Source: CAJJDF01 sp965657945 | GTDB taxonomy: Bacteria > Bacteroidota > Bacteroidia > Flavobacteriales_D > CAJJDF01 | Reading direction: 5' to 3' | DNA length: 64,000 bases | NCBI GenBank assembly: GCA_965657945.1 | Contig: CBFHPW010000011.1 | Location: 1 to 64,000 of the forward strand | In this document: positions 24,143-33,682 of the stretch, in pieces | Numbering within the stretch: the stretch's first letter is position 1 | Layout: each line of letters begins with the position of its first letter | Notes under the pieces: generated by a model | Databases searched by the model: none | What the model was told of the DNA's origin: nothing | What the model saw: the letters and a program-made list of their open reading frames with translations, nothing else | Made by a program: the position numbers and the translations under genes

Positions 24143-24751
24143 CTAATAAATGGTCAAATTCACTTTGTTGTTCTCAATAATCTTTCTCAAATTAATGAGC
24201 GCATACCTCATTCTTCCCAACGCAGTGTTAATACTAATGTCTTTGGCTTCGGCAATGTCTTTAAAACTCATTTCTTTAAAGTGACGTAGATAGATAATTT
24301 CCTTCTGTTCCTTTGGCAGATAGTCGATTACTTTTCTTACATCTTTGTGAATTTGTTCTTCAATCATCTCATCTTCAATACTTGCTTCGTGCATGTTGAG
24401 GATAGAGAAAATATCAAAATCATCCTCTTCATTTTTTGAGGGATTTTGGCTAATGGTAGGCATTTTTTTTACCTTTCTGAAATGATCGATTGCTAAATTG
24501 TGTGCAATTCGCATTGCCCAAGGAAGAAACTTACCTTCTTCGTTGTACTTTCCTTTTTGTAAGGTGTTAATGATTTTGAAAAAGGCATCTTGAAAAATGT
24601 CTTCTGCTATTTTTTTGTTTTTAACCAATGAGATTAAATAACTAAAAATTCTGTCTTTGTATCGAGATAGTAGGATTTCAAACGCAAAATCCTTTCCTTC
24701 TAAATAACTTCTAATTAGCTCTTGATCAGAGCTCTTTCTGTTAATTCCCAT
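24143..24751 (-). CDS. RNA polymerase sigma-70 family factor, ECF-like
   Basis: This 202-residue sigma factor has region 2 (about 25-95, with DIFQDAFFKIINTLQKGKY and FLPWAMRIAHNLAIDHFRK) and region 4 (about 140-195, with LPKEQKEIIYLRHFKEMSFKDIAEAKDIS followed by the recognition-helix segment ALGRMRYAL). A charged linker of about 40 residues joins them. No anti-sigma gene is adjacent. It has its own promoter about 100 bases upstream and ends at a repeated palindrome. Its regulon cannot be inferred. Confidence 0.92.
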   Translation of the reverse strand: MGINRKSSDQELIRSYLEGKDFAFEILLSRYKDRIFSYLISLVKNKKIAEDIFQDAFFKIINTLQKGKYNEEGKFLPWAMRIAHNLAIDHFRKVKKMPTISQNPSKNEEDDFDIFSILNMHEASIEDEMIEEQIHKDVRKVIDYLPKEQKEIIYLRHFKEMSFKDIAEAKDISINTALGRMRYALINLRKIIENNKVNLTIY

Positions 24752-24843
24752 AATACTACTTGTTTTATTACTTGGGTTAATAATGTGTGTTTAAGTAGTC
24801 TTTTGGTATAGGCGTGTGAATTAGATTTGTATTTTGTCGAACG

Positions 24844-24876
24844 TAAATATATGTAAAACATTTCCAATCTTCCAAA
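24844..24876 (-). promoter_or_regulatory. Promoter of the sigma-factor gene
   Basis: On the minus strand TTTG (plus 24873-24876), a 21-base spacer and TATATTTA (plus 24844-24851) match the consensus with one mismatch. The resulting leader would be about 85 bases. Confidence 0.65.
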
Positions 24877-25058
24877 TAAATGGCGCGTCAGAATTTGATT
24901 TTAAGAAAAAAATAACAGGAAAATTATACAACTTAGAACAGAATAAAAGGAGTGTTGACTTATTTTTTTCTCGTATAATATAAAATGTCATAGGCTTTTT
25001 TTTCCGTTCACTTATCCTTAATTTTAGAAAGAATTTATAACGAACAAAAACAGTTAAA
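24877..25058. other. Divergent region between the sigma-factor gene and pruA
   Basis: The full gap of 307 bases (24752-25058) holds the sigma-factor promoter and, at 25019-25026, a TAATTTTA box that may serve pruA. I see no gene or structured RNA in it. Confidence 0.4.
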
Positions 25059-26684
25059 ATGTCAAAAGGATTTTATAACGTACCGTTTCAAGGAAACGAA
25101 GATGTATGGGGGTATGAGCCAGGTTCACCAGAAAGAGCTGAGCTTCAGGCCAAATACAAGGAAATGTATAATAGTAAAGTGGAAGTGCCTCTTTACATAG
25201 GAAGTGAAGAAATTCATACAGATAAGAAATTTACAATGTCACCACCGCATGATCACAAGCACAGTTTGGGAACATACAGCTATGGGACTAAAAAACATGT
25301 AGAAGATGCAATTGAAGCAGCGTTGGCCGCAAAAAGCGATTGGGAAAACATGTCGTGGCACAGTAGAGCTGCTATATTTTTGAAGGCAGCAGATTTATTG
25401 GCTGGACCTTACAGAGCAAAAATGAATGCGGCAACTATGCTGGCTCAATCAAAGAATTGCTTCCAATCTGAGATTGATTCTGTGTGTGAGTTAATTGATT
25501 TCTTGAGAATGAACGTGGCTTACATGCAAGAGATAATGGAAATTCAGCCAGATTCTAATCCAGGGTTGTGGAATAGATTGGAATACAGACCACTTGAAGG
25601 ATTTGTATTTGCAATCACTCCGTTCAATTTTACTGCAATTGCAGCCAATTTATGTGCGGCACCTGCCATGTTAGGAAATGTAGTGGTATGGAAACCGGCT
25701 GAATCTCAAATTTATTCTGCGCAAGTAATCATGGAATTATTCAAAGAAGCAGGATTGCCAGACGGTGTGATTAATATGGTAATGGTGGATGGACCTGAAG
25801 CTGGAGAAGTGGTGTTCAACCACAAAGATTTTGCAGGATTGCACTTTACAGGTTCCACCGGAGTATTCAGACATTTATGGAAAACAATAGGAGAGAACAT
25901 TGCTTCTTACAGAACTTACCCAAAAATTGTAGGTGAAACGGGAGGAAAAGATTTTATAGTAGCTCACAAATCGGCAAATCCTAAGCAAGTTGCTACTGGA
26001 ATTTCAAGAGGAGCTTTTGAGTTCCAAGGACAAAAATGTTCTGCAGCATCAAGAGTTTACTTGCCATCCAACATGGCTGATGAAGTAATTGGGTATGTGA
26101 AAGAAGATGTGGCTTCCATGAAAATGGGGTCTCCAGAAGATTTTGGAAACTTTATTACAGCTGTCATTGATGAGAATGCCTTTGATAAAATTGCTGGTTA
26201 CATTGATTACATCAAAGAGCAAGATGATGCGGAAGTTGTTGCAGGAGGAAATTACGACAAATCTAAAGGGTACTTTATTGAGCCAACTGTTGTAGTTACT
26301 AAAAGTGCAAAATTCAGAACAATGTGCGAAGAAATCTTTGGGCCAGTTGTTACTATCTATGTTTATGATGAAAATAAGTTTGAAGAAACTTTAGAATTGG
26401 TGGATGCCACGTCTGAATACGCATTAACAGGTTCTATCTTTTCGCAAGATAGATACATGATTGAGTTAGCAGCCGAAAAATTAAAAAATGCAGCAGGGAA
26501 TTTCTACATCAATGATAAGCCAACAGGTGCAGTTGTAGGGCAACAGCCGTTTGGTGGAGCAAGAGGTTCTGGAACGAACGACAAAGCGGGCTCTATTTTG
26601 AATATGTTAAGATGGGTTTCGCCAAGAACAACAAAAGAGACTTTTGTTACTCCAACTGATTATAGATATCCGTTTTTGGGATAA
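25059..26684 (+). CDS. pruA: L-glutamate gamma-semialdehyde dehydrogenase
   Basis: This NAD-dependent aldehyde dehydrogenase converts pyrroline-5-carboxylate/glutamate semialdehyde to glutamate in proline and arginine breakdown. The 541-residue monofunctional form starts with the typical GFYNVP...YEPGSPERAEL extension. The active-site cysteine is Cys327 in FQGQKCSAASR. VGETGGKDF carries the conserved glutamate, and QQPFGGARGSGTNDKAG lies near the C-terminus. Proline dehydrogenase is not adjacent. A terminator follows. Confidence 0.96.
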   Translation: MSKGFYNVPFQGNEDVWGYEPGSPERAELQAKYKEMYNSKVEVPLYIGSEEIHTDKKFTMSPPHDHKHSLGTYSYGTKKHVEDAIEAALAAKSDWENMSWHSRAAIFLKAADLLAGPYRAKMNAATMLAQSKNCFQSEIDSVCELIDFLRMNVAYMQEIMEIQPDSNPGLWNRLEYRPLEGFVFAITPFNFTAIAANLCAAPAMLGNVVVWKPAESQIYSAQVIMELFKEAGLPDGVINMVMVDGPEAGEVVFNHKDFAGLHFTGSTGVFRHLWKTIGENIASYRTYPKIVGETGGKDFIVAHKSANPKQVATGISRGAFEFQGQKCSAASRVYLPSNMADEVIGYVKEDVASMKMGSPEDFGNFITAVIDENAFDKIAGYIDYIKEQDDAEVVAGGNYDKSKGYFIEPTVVVTKSAKFRTMCEEIFGPVVTIYVYDENKFEETLELVDATSEYALTGSIFSQDRYMIELAAEKLKNAAGNFYINDKPTGAVVGQQPFGGARGSGTNDKAGSILNMLRWVSPRTTKETFVTPTDYRYPFLG

Positions 26685-26706
26685 TCGATACCAAATAAAA
26701 ACATGC

Positions 26707-26738
26707 AAAAGCTCCTGAAGAATTAGGAGCTTTTTTTA
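26707..26738 (+). terminator. Intrinsic terminator after pruA
   Basis: AAAAGCTCCT (26707-26716) pairs with AGGAGCTTTT (26725-26734) around an 8-base loop, followed by T's. The next promoter box begins within a few bases. Confidence 0.85.
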
Positions 26739-26740
26739 TG

Positions 26741-26748
26741 TATTTTTG
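26741..26748 (+). promoter_or_regulatory. -7 box TATTTTTG directly before the adenosyltransferase start
   Basis: This exact TAnnTTTG box ends only four bases before the ATG at 26753, so the message would be leaderless or nearly so. No -33 element is clear. Confidence 0.55.
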
Positions 26749-26752
26749 TGTC

Positions 26753-27304
26753 ATGAAGATTTACACAAAAACAGGCGACAAAGGGGAAACATCTTTGCTA
26801 GGAGGAGCAAGAGTACCTAAATATCATTTGCGAATAGAAGCATATGGAACAGTAGACGAATTAAATTCACATTTGGGATTGATTCGAGATCAAGACCTAG
26901 AAAAAGAAACGAAAGAGTTTTTGATTCAAATACAGAACAACCTTTTTGTTATAGGTTCTCATTTGGCCAAAGAACCCGGGAAAGACAAAGTAAAATTGCC
27001 ATCAATTTCGGAGGAAATGATTGTGGAGCTAGAGCAAAACATAGACGAAATGAATGAGGAATTGCCTGACATGAAATTTTTTGTGTTGCCAGGGGGTCAT
27101 ACCACAGTCAGCTACTGCCACATTGCGAGGTGTGTTTGTCGAAGAGCTGAAAGGATTTCGGTTCATCTTTCCAACGAAAGTCAAGTGAACCCAATTATTA
27201 CTAAATATCTCAATCGTCTTTCCGATTATTTATTTGTTTTGAGTCGTAAATTTACGCAGGATTTGAATGCCGAAGAAATCCCTTGGGTGTCTAACAAAGT
27301 TTAG
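26753..27304 (+). CDS. Cob(I)alamin adenosyltransferase, PduO type
   Basis: This enzyme attaches the 5'-deoxyadenosyl group to cobalamin to give coenzyme B12. The 183-residue protein shows the PduO/MMAB signature: MKIYTKTGDKGETSLLGG at the N-terminus (ATP site), AYGTVDELNSHLGL, and CRRAERISV with YLNRLSDYLFVLSR in the helical bundle. ATG 26753 was chosen because the family starts with the MKIYTKTGDKG strand; the upstream ATG at 26738 overlaps the promoter. The gene stands alone. Confidence 0.94.
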   Translation: MKIYTKTGDKGETSLLGGARVPKYHLRIEAYGTVDELNSHLGLIRDQDLEKETKEFLIQIQNNLFVIGSHLAKEPGKDKVKLPSISEEMIVELEQNIDEMNEELPDMKFFVLPGGHTTVSYCHIARCVCRRAERISVHLSNESQVNPIITKYLNRLSDYLFVLSRKFTQDLNAEEIPWVSNKV

Positions 27305-27332
27305 GAAAGGTATCCCTTTTAACATAGTTTAA

Positions 27333-27372
27333 AACCCTTTAACAATTATTTGTTCAAGGGTTATTTTTTTTG
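27333..27372 (+). terminator. Intrinsic terminator after the adenosyltransferase gene
   Basis: AACCCTTTAACA pairs with TGTTCAAGGGTT with one mismatch, followed by a T run. Confidence 0.7.
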
Positions 27373-27429
27373 CCTTACATTAGTATTGATTCATAAAATC
27401 CCCAAGATTAAAAAAAAAGAGAAAATACA

Positions 27430-29958
27430 ATGAGCAGACTTCTTGCCTTAATTTTTGTGCTTTGTTTTAGCTCTGCATTGATGTCTCAATCAATGTCGGG
27501 TTTTGTATTGGATGAGAATAATGCGCCCGTACCTTTCGCTAATTTATACATAAAGTCCAATGCTTTGGGGACTTCAACAGATGCTAACGGTCGTTACACT
27601 TACCAGTTTACTAATCAGGGAATTTACACCATTGTGGTAACTGCCATAGGTTTTGAGATGCAAGAGTTTTCGGTATCTGTTGAGGACAACGGAGAGGTCG
27701 TTAAAAACATTTGGTTAAAAACAGATGTTCAGAAACTTAAAGAAGTTCAAATAAAAGGAAAAGGGCGAGATCCTGCCTACGGCATTATTGCCAATGCGAT
27801 TGATAATAAAGCCAAATGGAATACTCAAATTCAGTCGAGTAAAACGGATGTTTACATCAAGGCAAAAGAGTTGATAAGTGAGAAAGAAAAGAAAAAAAGA
27901 GAAAAAAAAGAACGAGTACGAAAGAGACAAAAAAAAGCGCAAGAGGCAGCCAAAGAAAAGGCAGATGAAGAACTGTTAGAGGAGGCTTTCAATAAAGAAA
28001 AAAGAGAATTAAATCGATTTGCCAACAGCATCAATATGATGGAGGTGAAGCTAGAACGACATTACCAATACCCAGATTTTGTAAAGGAGATACGTAGCGC
28101 TTACAAGGAATATGGCAGTACTTTTGGATTATTTTATAAAAATACAATTCAAAGTGAATTTAATTTTTACGATAATTTAATGAGTCTTTTTAAGCTGAAT
28201 GAAGTTCCTCTTGTGTCGCCTTTAAACTCTCTCTCGGTATTGACCTACAAATTTAGGTTAGTGGAAACCACTTTTGATGAGGGTGTAATGGTTTGGAAAA
28301 TTGAAGTTACTCCCCGGAAAAAAGGAAATGCGACTTGGGAAGGACACATTTGGATAAGAGATAACACTTTTAATTTAGATAAAGTGGATTTGTTCTTACA
28401 CAAAGGAGGCTTGCTGAAATACACAGATTTTACGGTGAAGCAAGATTACTTTTTTAATGAAGATTCGGTTCTTCTTTTGAAAAAACAAGTATTTGATTAC
28501 ACCGAGAAAAGTGGAAGGAAAGAATTTACAGGAAATACAACAGTCGTGTATTCCAATTATCAATTGAATGTAGCGTTTCCCAAAAAATATTTCGGAAATG
28601 AAGTAGGCGTAACAACGGCAGAAGCCTACGAAAGAGACTCGAGCTATTGGGATAAAATAAGACCCGAACCTCTCACAATAGAGGAACAACGGTTTCAGTT
28701 TGTAAAAGACAGTATTCACGATTTTGTGAATTCCCCTGCCTACCTAGATTCTGTGGATTCTGTGTACAATAAAGTTACATTTTTGGATGTGGTATGGAAT
28801 GGAGTCGGTTTTAGAAATAGAGCCAAAAAACAATCTTGGAATTTTGGTTCATTGCCGGAGTTACTCCTGAATTTTGATCCCATAAATCCTTTTCGGGTTG
28901 GCCCGAGCGCTTCCTATTTCAAAAGATTTGAAAACGAGAGAACGTTTAATGCGTCCGGTGTTATTAGCATGGGACTCTCAAATAGAGACATTAAAGGTAA
29001 TTTTAGAGTAGGATTAAAGTATGACCCGATGCATTTGGGTAGAATCGATATGTACGTAGGAAAACGGTTCGATTTGTTGGTGTTTGATGATGCTTTGTTT
29101 AACAAATTTCAGCGAAGTAACTGGATAGAAACAGGCTACCTGGCAGCGAGAACATCCAGAGAATTATTCAATGGGTTTTATTCTTCTTTGTACTACAGTT
29201 ATGATGATCGAAATTCCATTGCAAACTATAATTTTACCCCAATTTTCGATTCTTTATTTCCTGGCCAACCCAATGTAGCCGCTGATTTTGATGGGTACAA
29301 ATCTTCTAGGATTGGAATTGGATTTTCGTTTACTCCGTATCAAAAATATATGATGGAGCCTAAAAGAAAGGTAGTATTGGGAAGTAAATGGCCGGAGTTT
29401 TCTGTTGGGTACGAAAAAGGGGTTCCAGGTTTGTTTGGGAGCGCAATCAACTACGATTATGTTAATTTCTCCATTTTACACACGTTTAATGTCCGAACAT
29501 TGGGGACTTCCTCCTATCGATTTGAAGCCGGAAAATTTCTCAATAGAGAGAACTTGAAGCGAGAGGACAATAAAATTTTTGGACAAAGTGATCGATGGTT
29601 TTTTGCCTCTTTCCTTACTTCTATGCAATTACAAGACACTGCACTCAATGTGACAGATAGTTACCTCAAACTGAATTATATTCACCATTTCAATGGAGCA
29701 ATCATCAATTTTGTCCCACTTATAAAAAAACTCGGAATACACACTGTGATTGGGGCAAGTGGACTTATGGTGCCTCAATACGATTATCGGTATGCTGAGG
29801 CTTTTGCAGGTATTGAAAGATCTTTTAGGATATCCAGGACAAGATTTAGGTTAGGTGTATATGCCGTTGATGGTGTTTCTAATCTCAATAAAATAGATCC
29901 GAGAATTAAATTTGGGATCAATTTTTATAGCTTTAGAAATGATGATTGGGGGTATTGA
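27430..29958 (+). CDS. DUF5686 family outer-membrane protein with carboxypeptidase-regulatory domain
   Basis: This 842-residue exported protein has a signal peptide (about 1-19), a carboxypeptidase regulatory-like beta domain (about 22-105, SGFVLDENNAPVPFANLYIK, GTSTDANGRY), and a long body matching the Bacteroidota family DUF5686. The C-terminal half is rich in alternating aromatic strands and is probably an outer-membrane beta-barrel. An extremely charged Lys/Arg/Glu stretch at about 150-195 looks like a helix or coiled coil projecting into the periplasm. Such proteins are related to TonB-dependent receptor architecture but lack a plug domain. Their function is not established. The gene is monocistronic. 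Confidence 0.82.
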   Translation: MSRLLALIFVLCFSSALMSQSMSGFVLDENNAPVPFANLYIKSNALGTSTDANGRYTYQFTNQGIYTIVVTAIGFEMQEFSVSVEDNGEVVKNIWLKTDVQKLKEVQIKGKGRDPAYGIIANAIDNKAKWNTQIQSSKTDVYIKAKELISEKEKKKREKKERVRKRQKKAQEAAKEKADEELLEEAFNKEKRELNRFANSINMMEVKLERHYQYPDFVKEIRSAYKEYGSTFGLFYKNTIQSEFNFYDNLMSLFKLNEVPLVSPLNSLSVLTYKFRLVETTFDEGVMVWKIEVTPRKKGNATWEGHIWIRDNTFNLDKVDLFLHKGGLLKYTDFTVKQDYFFNEDSVLLLKKQVFDYTEKSGRKEFTGNTTVVYSNYQLNVAFPKKYFGNEVGVTTAEAYERDSSYWDKIRPEPLTIEEQRFQFVKDSIHDFVNSPAYLDSVDSVYNKVTFLDVVWNGVGFRNRAKKQSWNFGSLPELLLNFDPINPFRVGPSASYFKRFENERTFNASGVISMGLSNRDIKGNFRVGLKYDPMHLGRIDMYVGKRFDLLVFDDALFNKFQRSNWIETGYLAARTSRELFNGFYSSLYYSYDDRNSIANYNFTPIFDSLFPGQPNVAADFDGYKSSRIGIGFSFTPYQKYMMEPKRKVVLGSKWPEFSVGYEKGVPGLFGSAINYDYVNFSILHTFNVRTLGTSSYRFEAGKFLNRENLKREDNKIFGQSDRWFFASFLTSMQLQDTALNVTDSYLKLNYIHHFNGAIINFVPLIKKLGIHTVIGASGLMVPQYDYRYAEAFAGIERSFRISRTRFRLGVYAVDGVSNLNKIDPRIKFGINFYSFRNDDWGY

Positions 29959-30059
29959 TGAAATGAAACTATCAAAGTTGCCAAGCAATGCCCGAATGTG
30001 TTAAGTTTACTTTTTCCGAGAATCTCAATGGCATGGAATTATTCCAAAATAAGTGAATT

Positions 30060-31058
30060 TTACTCTCCCAAAAACTCATGAATGGTATCCACCATATTAC
30101 AAGAACCCACGACAAACGGAACTCTTTGATGTAATTCTGTTGGTTTTAATTCCATGATTCGGTTTTTCCCATCCGTAGCTTTTCCGCCAGCTTGTTCAAT
30201 AACAAAGGCTAGAGGATTACATTCATATAACAACCTTAATTTCCCGTTAGGAGAAGTGGTAGTTGAAGGATACACGTAAACACCACCCTTTAGTAAGTTT
30301 CGGTGAAAATCGGCTACCAATGAGCCGATATATCTAGCTGTGTAAGGTCTTTTTGTTGTTTTATCAATTTCTTTGGTATAATCAATATAATTTCTTAACC
30401 CTTGAGAGGTTTTGTTGTAATTTCCTTCATTCATCGAAAATATTTTCCCGTTTTTATTTGTTTGCATTTCAGGATGAGATAAGTAAAATACACCTAGTGA
30501 AGAATCGTAAGTAAACCCATTTGTTCCATTTCCAGTCGTATAAATTAACATGGTGGAAGAGCCATATAATACATACCCGGCTGCAACTTGTCGAGTTCCT
30601 GGCTGTAAAAAATCTTCTAAAACCACAGGTTCTCCTACTGGAGAAATTCTTCGATATACCGAAAAAATTGTTCCCACCGATACATTCACATCAATATTAG
30701 AAGAACCGTCCAAAGGATCCATTGCCACAACATAGTTTCCGTTTTGGGATTCTCCTTCAAAAGCTACAAAGTCATCGTCCTCTTCAGAGGCAATTCCACA
30801 AATTACACCTCTGTTTTTTAAAGCATTAATGAAAACATCGTTGGCGTATACATCTAGTTTTTGTTGTTCTTCACCTTGGATATTTTCTGTTCCCACAGCT
30901 CCCAAAATATGCTCAGCAAGACCTGCTTTGTTAATGTCGTGGTGCACAATTTTTGAAGCCAATCGGATAGAACTTAATATGCTCGATAATTCTCCTGTTG
31001 CGTAGGGAAAATCTTTTTGATTTTCGATAATAAATTCTCCTAATGTGATAGACTTCAT
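30060..31058 (-). CDS. fbp: Fructose-1,6-bisphosphatase, class 1
   Basis: This gluconeogenic enzyme removes the 1-phosphate of fructose 1,6-bisphosphate. The 332-residue length is standard. The metal-binding motif DPLDGSSNIDVNVSVG, the upstream ASEEDD, and the substrate-binding stretch RYIGSLVADFHRNLLKGGVY are all present. A TATTTTTA box lies about 25 bases upstream on the minus strand. The gene stands alone and converges with the DUF5686 gene. Confidence 0.97.
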   Translation of the reverse strand: MKSITLGEFIIENQKDFPYATGELSSILSSIRLASKIVHHDINKAGLAEHILGAVGTENIQGEEQQKLDVYANDVFINALKNRGVICGIASEEDDDFVAFEGESQNGNYVVAMDPLDGSSNIDVNVSVGTIFSVYRRISPVGEPVVLEDFLQPGTRQVAAGYVLYGSSTMLIYTTGNGTNGFTYDSSLGVFYLSHPEMQTNKNGKIFSMNEGNYNKTSQGLRNYIDYTKEIDKTTKRPYTARYIGSLVADFHRNLLKGGVYVYPSTTTSPNGKLRLLYECNPLAFVIEQAGGKATDGKNRIMELKPTELHQRVPFVVGSCNMVDTIHEFLGE

Positions 31059-31203
31059 TGTATGTTTTGTTAGTTGAGGTGTAAAAATACGGTTATTACC
31101 CGATTGTAGAAAATATACACGCTAAGATTTTACTTTGTCTCTTGGTTTGGGTAATTTTAAACAACAAGAAATATAAATTTTATAAAGGCAAAAATAGAAT
31201 AAT

Positions 31204-31285
31204 GTCATTCTGTGCTACGACACAGAATCTGTGAGTAAATTTCGAAGCGACTCATATACAGATTCCGCATCAAGTGCGGAATGAC
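31204..31285. repeat. Palindromic intergenic repeat with two inner hairpins
   Basis: It starts GTCATTC and ends GAATGAC, with two internal perfect hairpins: TTCTGTG/CACAGAA and ATTCCGCA/TGCGGAAT. The overall plan matches the element at 947, although the inner sequence differs. It sits in the 264-base space between fbp and the dipeptidase gene, which contains no gene. Confidence 0.7.
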
Positions 31286-31322
31286 CGCTCCTTTTTTGCC
31301 AGACTTTAAATCATATAAATAA

Positions 31323-32696
31323 ATGTCAGAAATAAAAGACTACCTAAACCAAAACAAAGACCAATTAGTAAATGAATTAGTGGATTTACTAAAAATACCC
31401 TCTGTAAGTGCTGATCCTGCATACAAAGCGGAGGTGAATAAATGTGCAGAGCATGTAAAGCAAAAATTGATAGATGCTGGAGCGGATAATGCAGAGATTT
31501 GTGAAACTGCTGGTCACCCTATCGTGTATGCAGAAAAAATAATAGACCCAGCATTACCAACCGTATTAGTCTACGGACATTACGATGTACAACCTGCCGA
31601 CCCAATCGACTTGTGGACAAGTCCACCATTTGAGCCCGTTATTAAGGACGGATATATTTATGCAAGAGGAGCAGCCGATGACAAAGGACAATTTTATATG
31701 CATGTAAAGGCATTTGAATACATGATGAAAACGAACTCTTTGCCTTGCAATGCTAAGTTTATGATTGAGGGAGAAGAAGAGGTTGGTTCAGAAAATTTAG
31801 GTGTCTTTGTAAAAGCCAATAAGGAGAAGCTAAAGGCGGATACAATTTTGATATCAGATACATCCATGATTTCGAATGATACACCATCTATTTCGGTAGG
31901 ATTGAGAGGTTTAAGTTACTTGGAAGTAGAAGTGACTGGTCCAAATCGTGATTTACACTCTGGATTGTACGGGGGAGCCGTGGGGAATCCAATCAATATA
32001 TTGTGTAATATGATTGCTTCTTTAACTGACGAAAACAATCAGATAACTATTCCTGGTTTTTATGACAATGTAGAAGAAGTGAGTGCAGAAGATAGAGCGG
32101 AAATGGCTCGTGCTCCATTTAATCAAGAAGATTACAATAGCGAATTAAAAATAAAGTCTGGTTTTGGAGAAAAAGGATTTTCAACCAACGAGCGAACTTC
32201 CATTCGTCCTACTTTGGATGTAAATGGAATTTGGGGAGGATACATTGGCGAAGGAGCAAAAACAGTGTTGCCATCTAAAGCTTACGCAAAAATTTCGATG
32301 AGATTAGTGCCTAACCAAAGCTCAGAAGAAATAACTCAGAAATTCCAAAAACATTTTGAATCAATAGCGCCAGATGCTGTTCAGGTGTTGGTAAAACCTC
32401 ACCACGGAGGAGAACCGTTCTTGATTCCTACAAATTTCTCGGCTTACCAAGCAGCCAGTAAAGCGATGGAAACAACTTTTGGTGTAAAACCAATTCCCGT
32501 GCGAAGTGGAGGAAGTATTCCAATCACTTCCTTATTTGAGGAAGAATTAGGACTAAAATCGGTACTGATGGGATTTGGATTGGCTACGGATGATATCCAC
32601 TCACCGGATGAGCATTACGGAATTTTTAACTACTTGAAAGGAATTGAAACCATACCGTATTTCTATCAGTATTTTACTGATGAATTTGGAAAGTAA
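31323..32696 (+). CDS. M20 family dipeptidase
   Basis: This zinc metallopeptidase of the M20/CNDP-like group probably cleaves dipeptides in the cytosol. The 457 residues include the metal-binding GHYDVQPADPIDLW, the bridging aspartate and glutamate region RGAADDKGQF and IEGEEEVGSENL, and the dimerisation lid with LHSGLYGGAVGNPIN. A late HSPDEHYG element supplies the last metal ligand. No signal peptide is present. Substrate is not defined. A terminator follows at 32721. Confidence 0.92.
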   Translation: MSEIKDYLNQNKDQLVNELVDLLKIPSVSADPAYKAEVNKCAEHVKQKLIDAGADNAEICETAGHPIVYAEKIIDPALPTVLVYGHYDVQPADPIDLWTSPPFEPVIKDGYIYARGAADDKGQFYMHVKAFEYMMKTNSLPCNAKFMIEGEEEVGSENLGVFVKANKEKLKADTILISDTSMISNDTPSISVGLRGLSYLEVEVTGPNRDLHSGLYGGAVGNPINILCNMIASLTDENNQITIPGFYDNVEEVSAEDRAEMARAPFNQEDYNSELKIKSGFGEKGFSTNERTSIRPTLDVNGIWGGYIGEGAKTVLPSKAYAKISMRLVPNQSSEEITQKFQKHFESIAPDAVQVLVKPHHGGEPFLIPTNFSAYQAASKAMETTFGVKPIPVRSGGSIPITSLFEEELGLKSVLMGFGLATDDIHSPDEHYGIFNYLKGIETIPYFYQYFTDEFGK

Positions 32697-32714
32697 TTTT
32701 GATTTAAAAAGAAT

Positions 32715-32744
32715 AAAAAAAGGCAATTGTTTGCCTCTTTTTTT
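32715..32744 (+). terminator. Intrinsic terminator before the polysaccharide operon
   Basis: AGGCAA (32721-32726) pairs with TTGCCT (32731-32736) across a TTGT loop. A's precede and T's follow, so it can work in both directions. Confidence 0.75.
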
Positions 32745-32842
32745 GTACTTATCAAAAATTGCCGTTGAGCTGATTCATACATTTTCCAATAGGAAGTTGA
32801 ATGGATATCTTTTATCTTCGAGCTTCCTATAATCTTGAACCC

Positions 32843-33682
32843 ATGAAACTTAAAACACCTAAATTTTCTGTTGACATCTTTGCCAGGGAATCGGTGGAGT
32901 TTTTCATTCAGGTATGGAATACAGTGTTTTTGGGACTAAAAAACTACTGGAAAGTTGTACTTGTCGTGTATGGTTTATTTGGGTCCATCTATTATTTTAA
33001 AGCAAGAAAAACCCAGAGCTATTTTGAGTCAAAGGCTAGTTTTACTTTCAACTTTGTGCACAAAAAAGTTTATGGAGATATGTTCTTTTATCTCCAAGAA
33101 CTCACTGAGAACAAACATACTAGCACCTTGGCAACAGTATTACAGATTCCAACTGAAGTAGCAGGTGGCATCAGGAAATTGGAGGCAAAGAATATTGTAA
33201 ATAGTCCCCTACACCAAGATTTCACCTTCGAACGAATTCCTTTTTATGTTTATTTGGATTGTGAAAATAAAGAAGATATTCCTTTGATTCAAAAGGCTTT
33301 GGTGAACTATGTGTGGAGTGACTCAGCCAATAATGTCGTTGCAAATAAAGAGATTGAAGATTACAGAGCTACCCTAAAATTTGTCATTGAGGATTTACGC
33401 GTTATTGATTCACTGATCAAAACGATTGATTCAGGCGATTCAACACGCAGTATTGAATTACTTTACTTGGCGAAAGAACGCCAAAAAGAAAAAATATCAT
33501 TGGAGAATAGACTGAGTGATAAACAGACAATTTCGGTATTGAGCGATTTCAAATATCAGCCAGTTACGGCAACTGAGCAAAACAGGAAAAAGATGAAAAA
33601 ATTTGCAATTCTAGCTGCAATCCTTTCACTTTTGAGCGTTACTTTTTTGCAATGGTATAACTCTCCCAAAGATGAAGTATAA
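32843..33682 (+). CDS. Wzz-like polysaccharide chain-length protein
   Basis: This 279-residue inner-membrane protein has two spans (about residues 33-50 and 250-268) flanking a long periplasmic domain with a coiled-coil-like section (about 165-235), the layout of Wzz/GumC chain-length regulators. It lacks the C-terminal tyrosine-kinase part found in Wzc. Sequence identity to a named family is not obvious, so the call rests on topology and on its place as first gene of the operon. ATG 32843 fits the TAATCTTG promoter-like box just upstream; the ORF could start at 32801. It overlaps the flippase gene by 11 bases. Confidence 0.65.
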   Translation: MKLKTPKFSVDIFARESVEFFIQVWNTVFLGLKNYWKVVLVVYGLFGSIYYFKARKTQSYFESKASFTFNFVHKKVYGDMFFYLQELTENKHTSTLATVLQIPTEVAGGIRKLEAKNIVNSPLHQDFTFERIPFYVYLDCENKEDIPLIQKALVNYVWSDSANNVVANKEIEDYRATLKFVIEDLRVIDSLIKTIDSGDSTRSIELLYLAKERQKEKISLENRLSDKQTISVLSDFKYQPVTATEQNRKKMKKFAILAAILSLLSVTFLQWYNSPKDEV

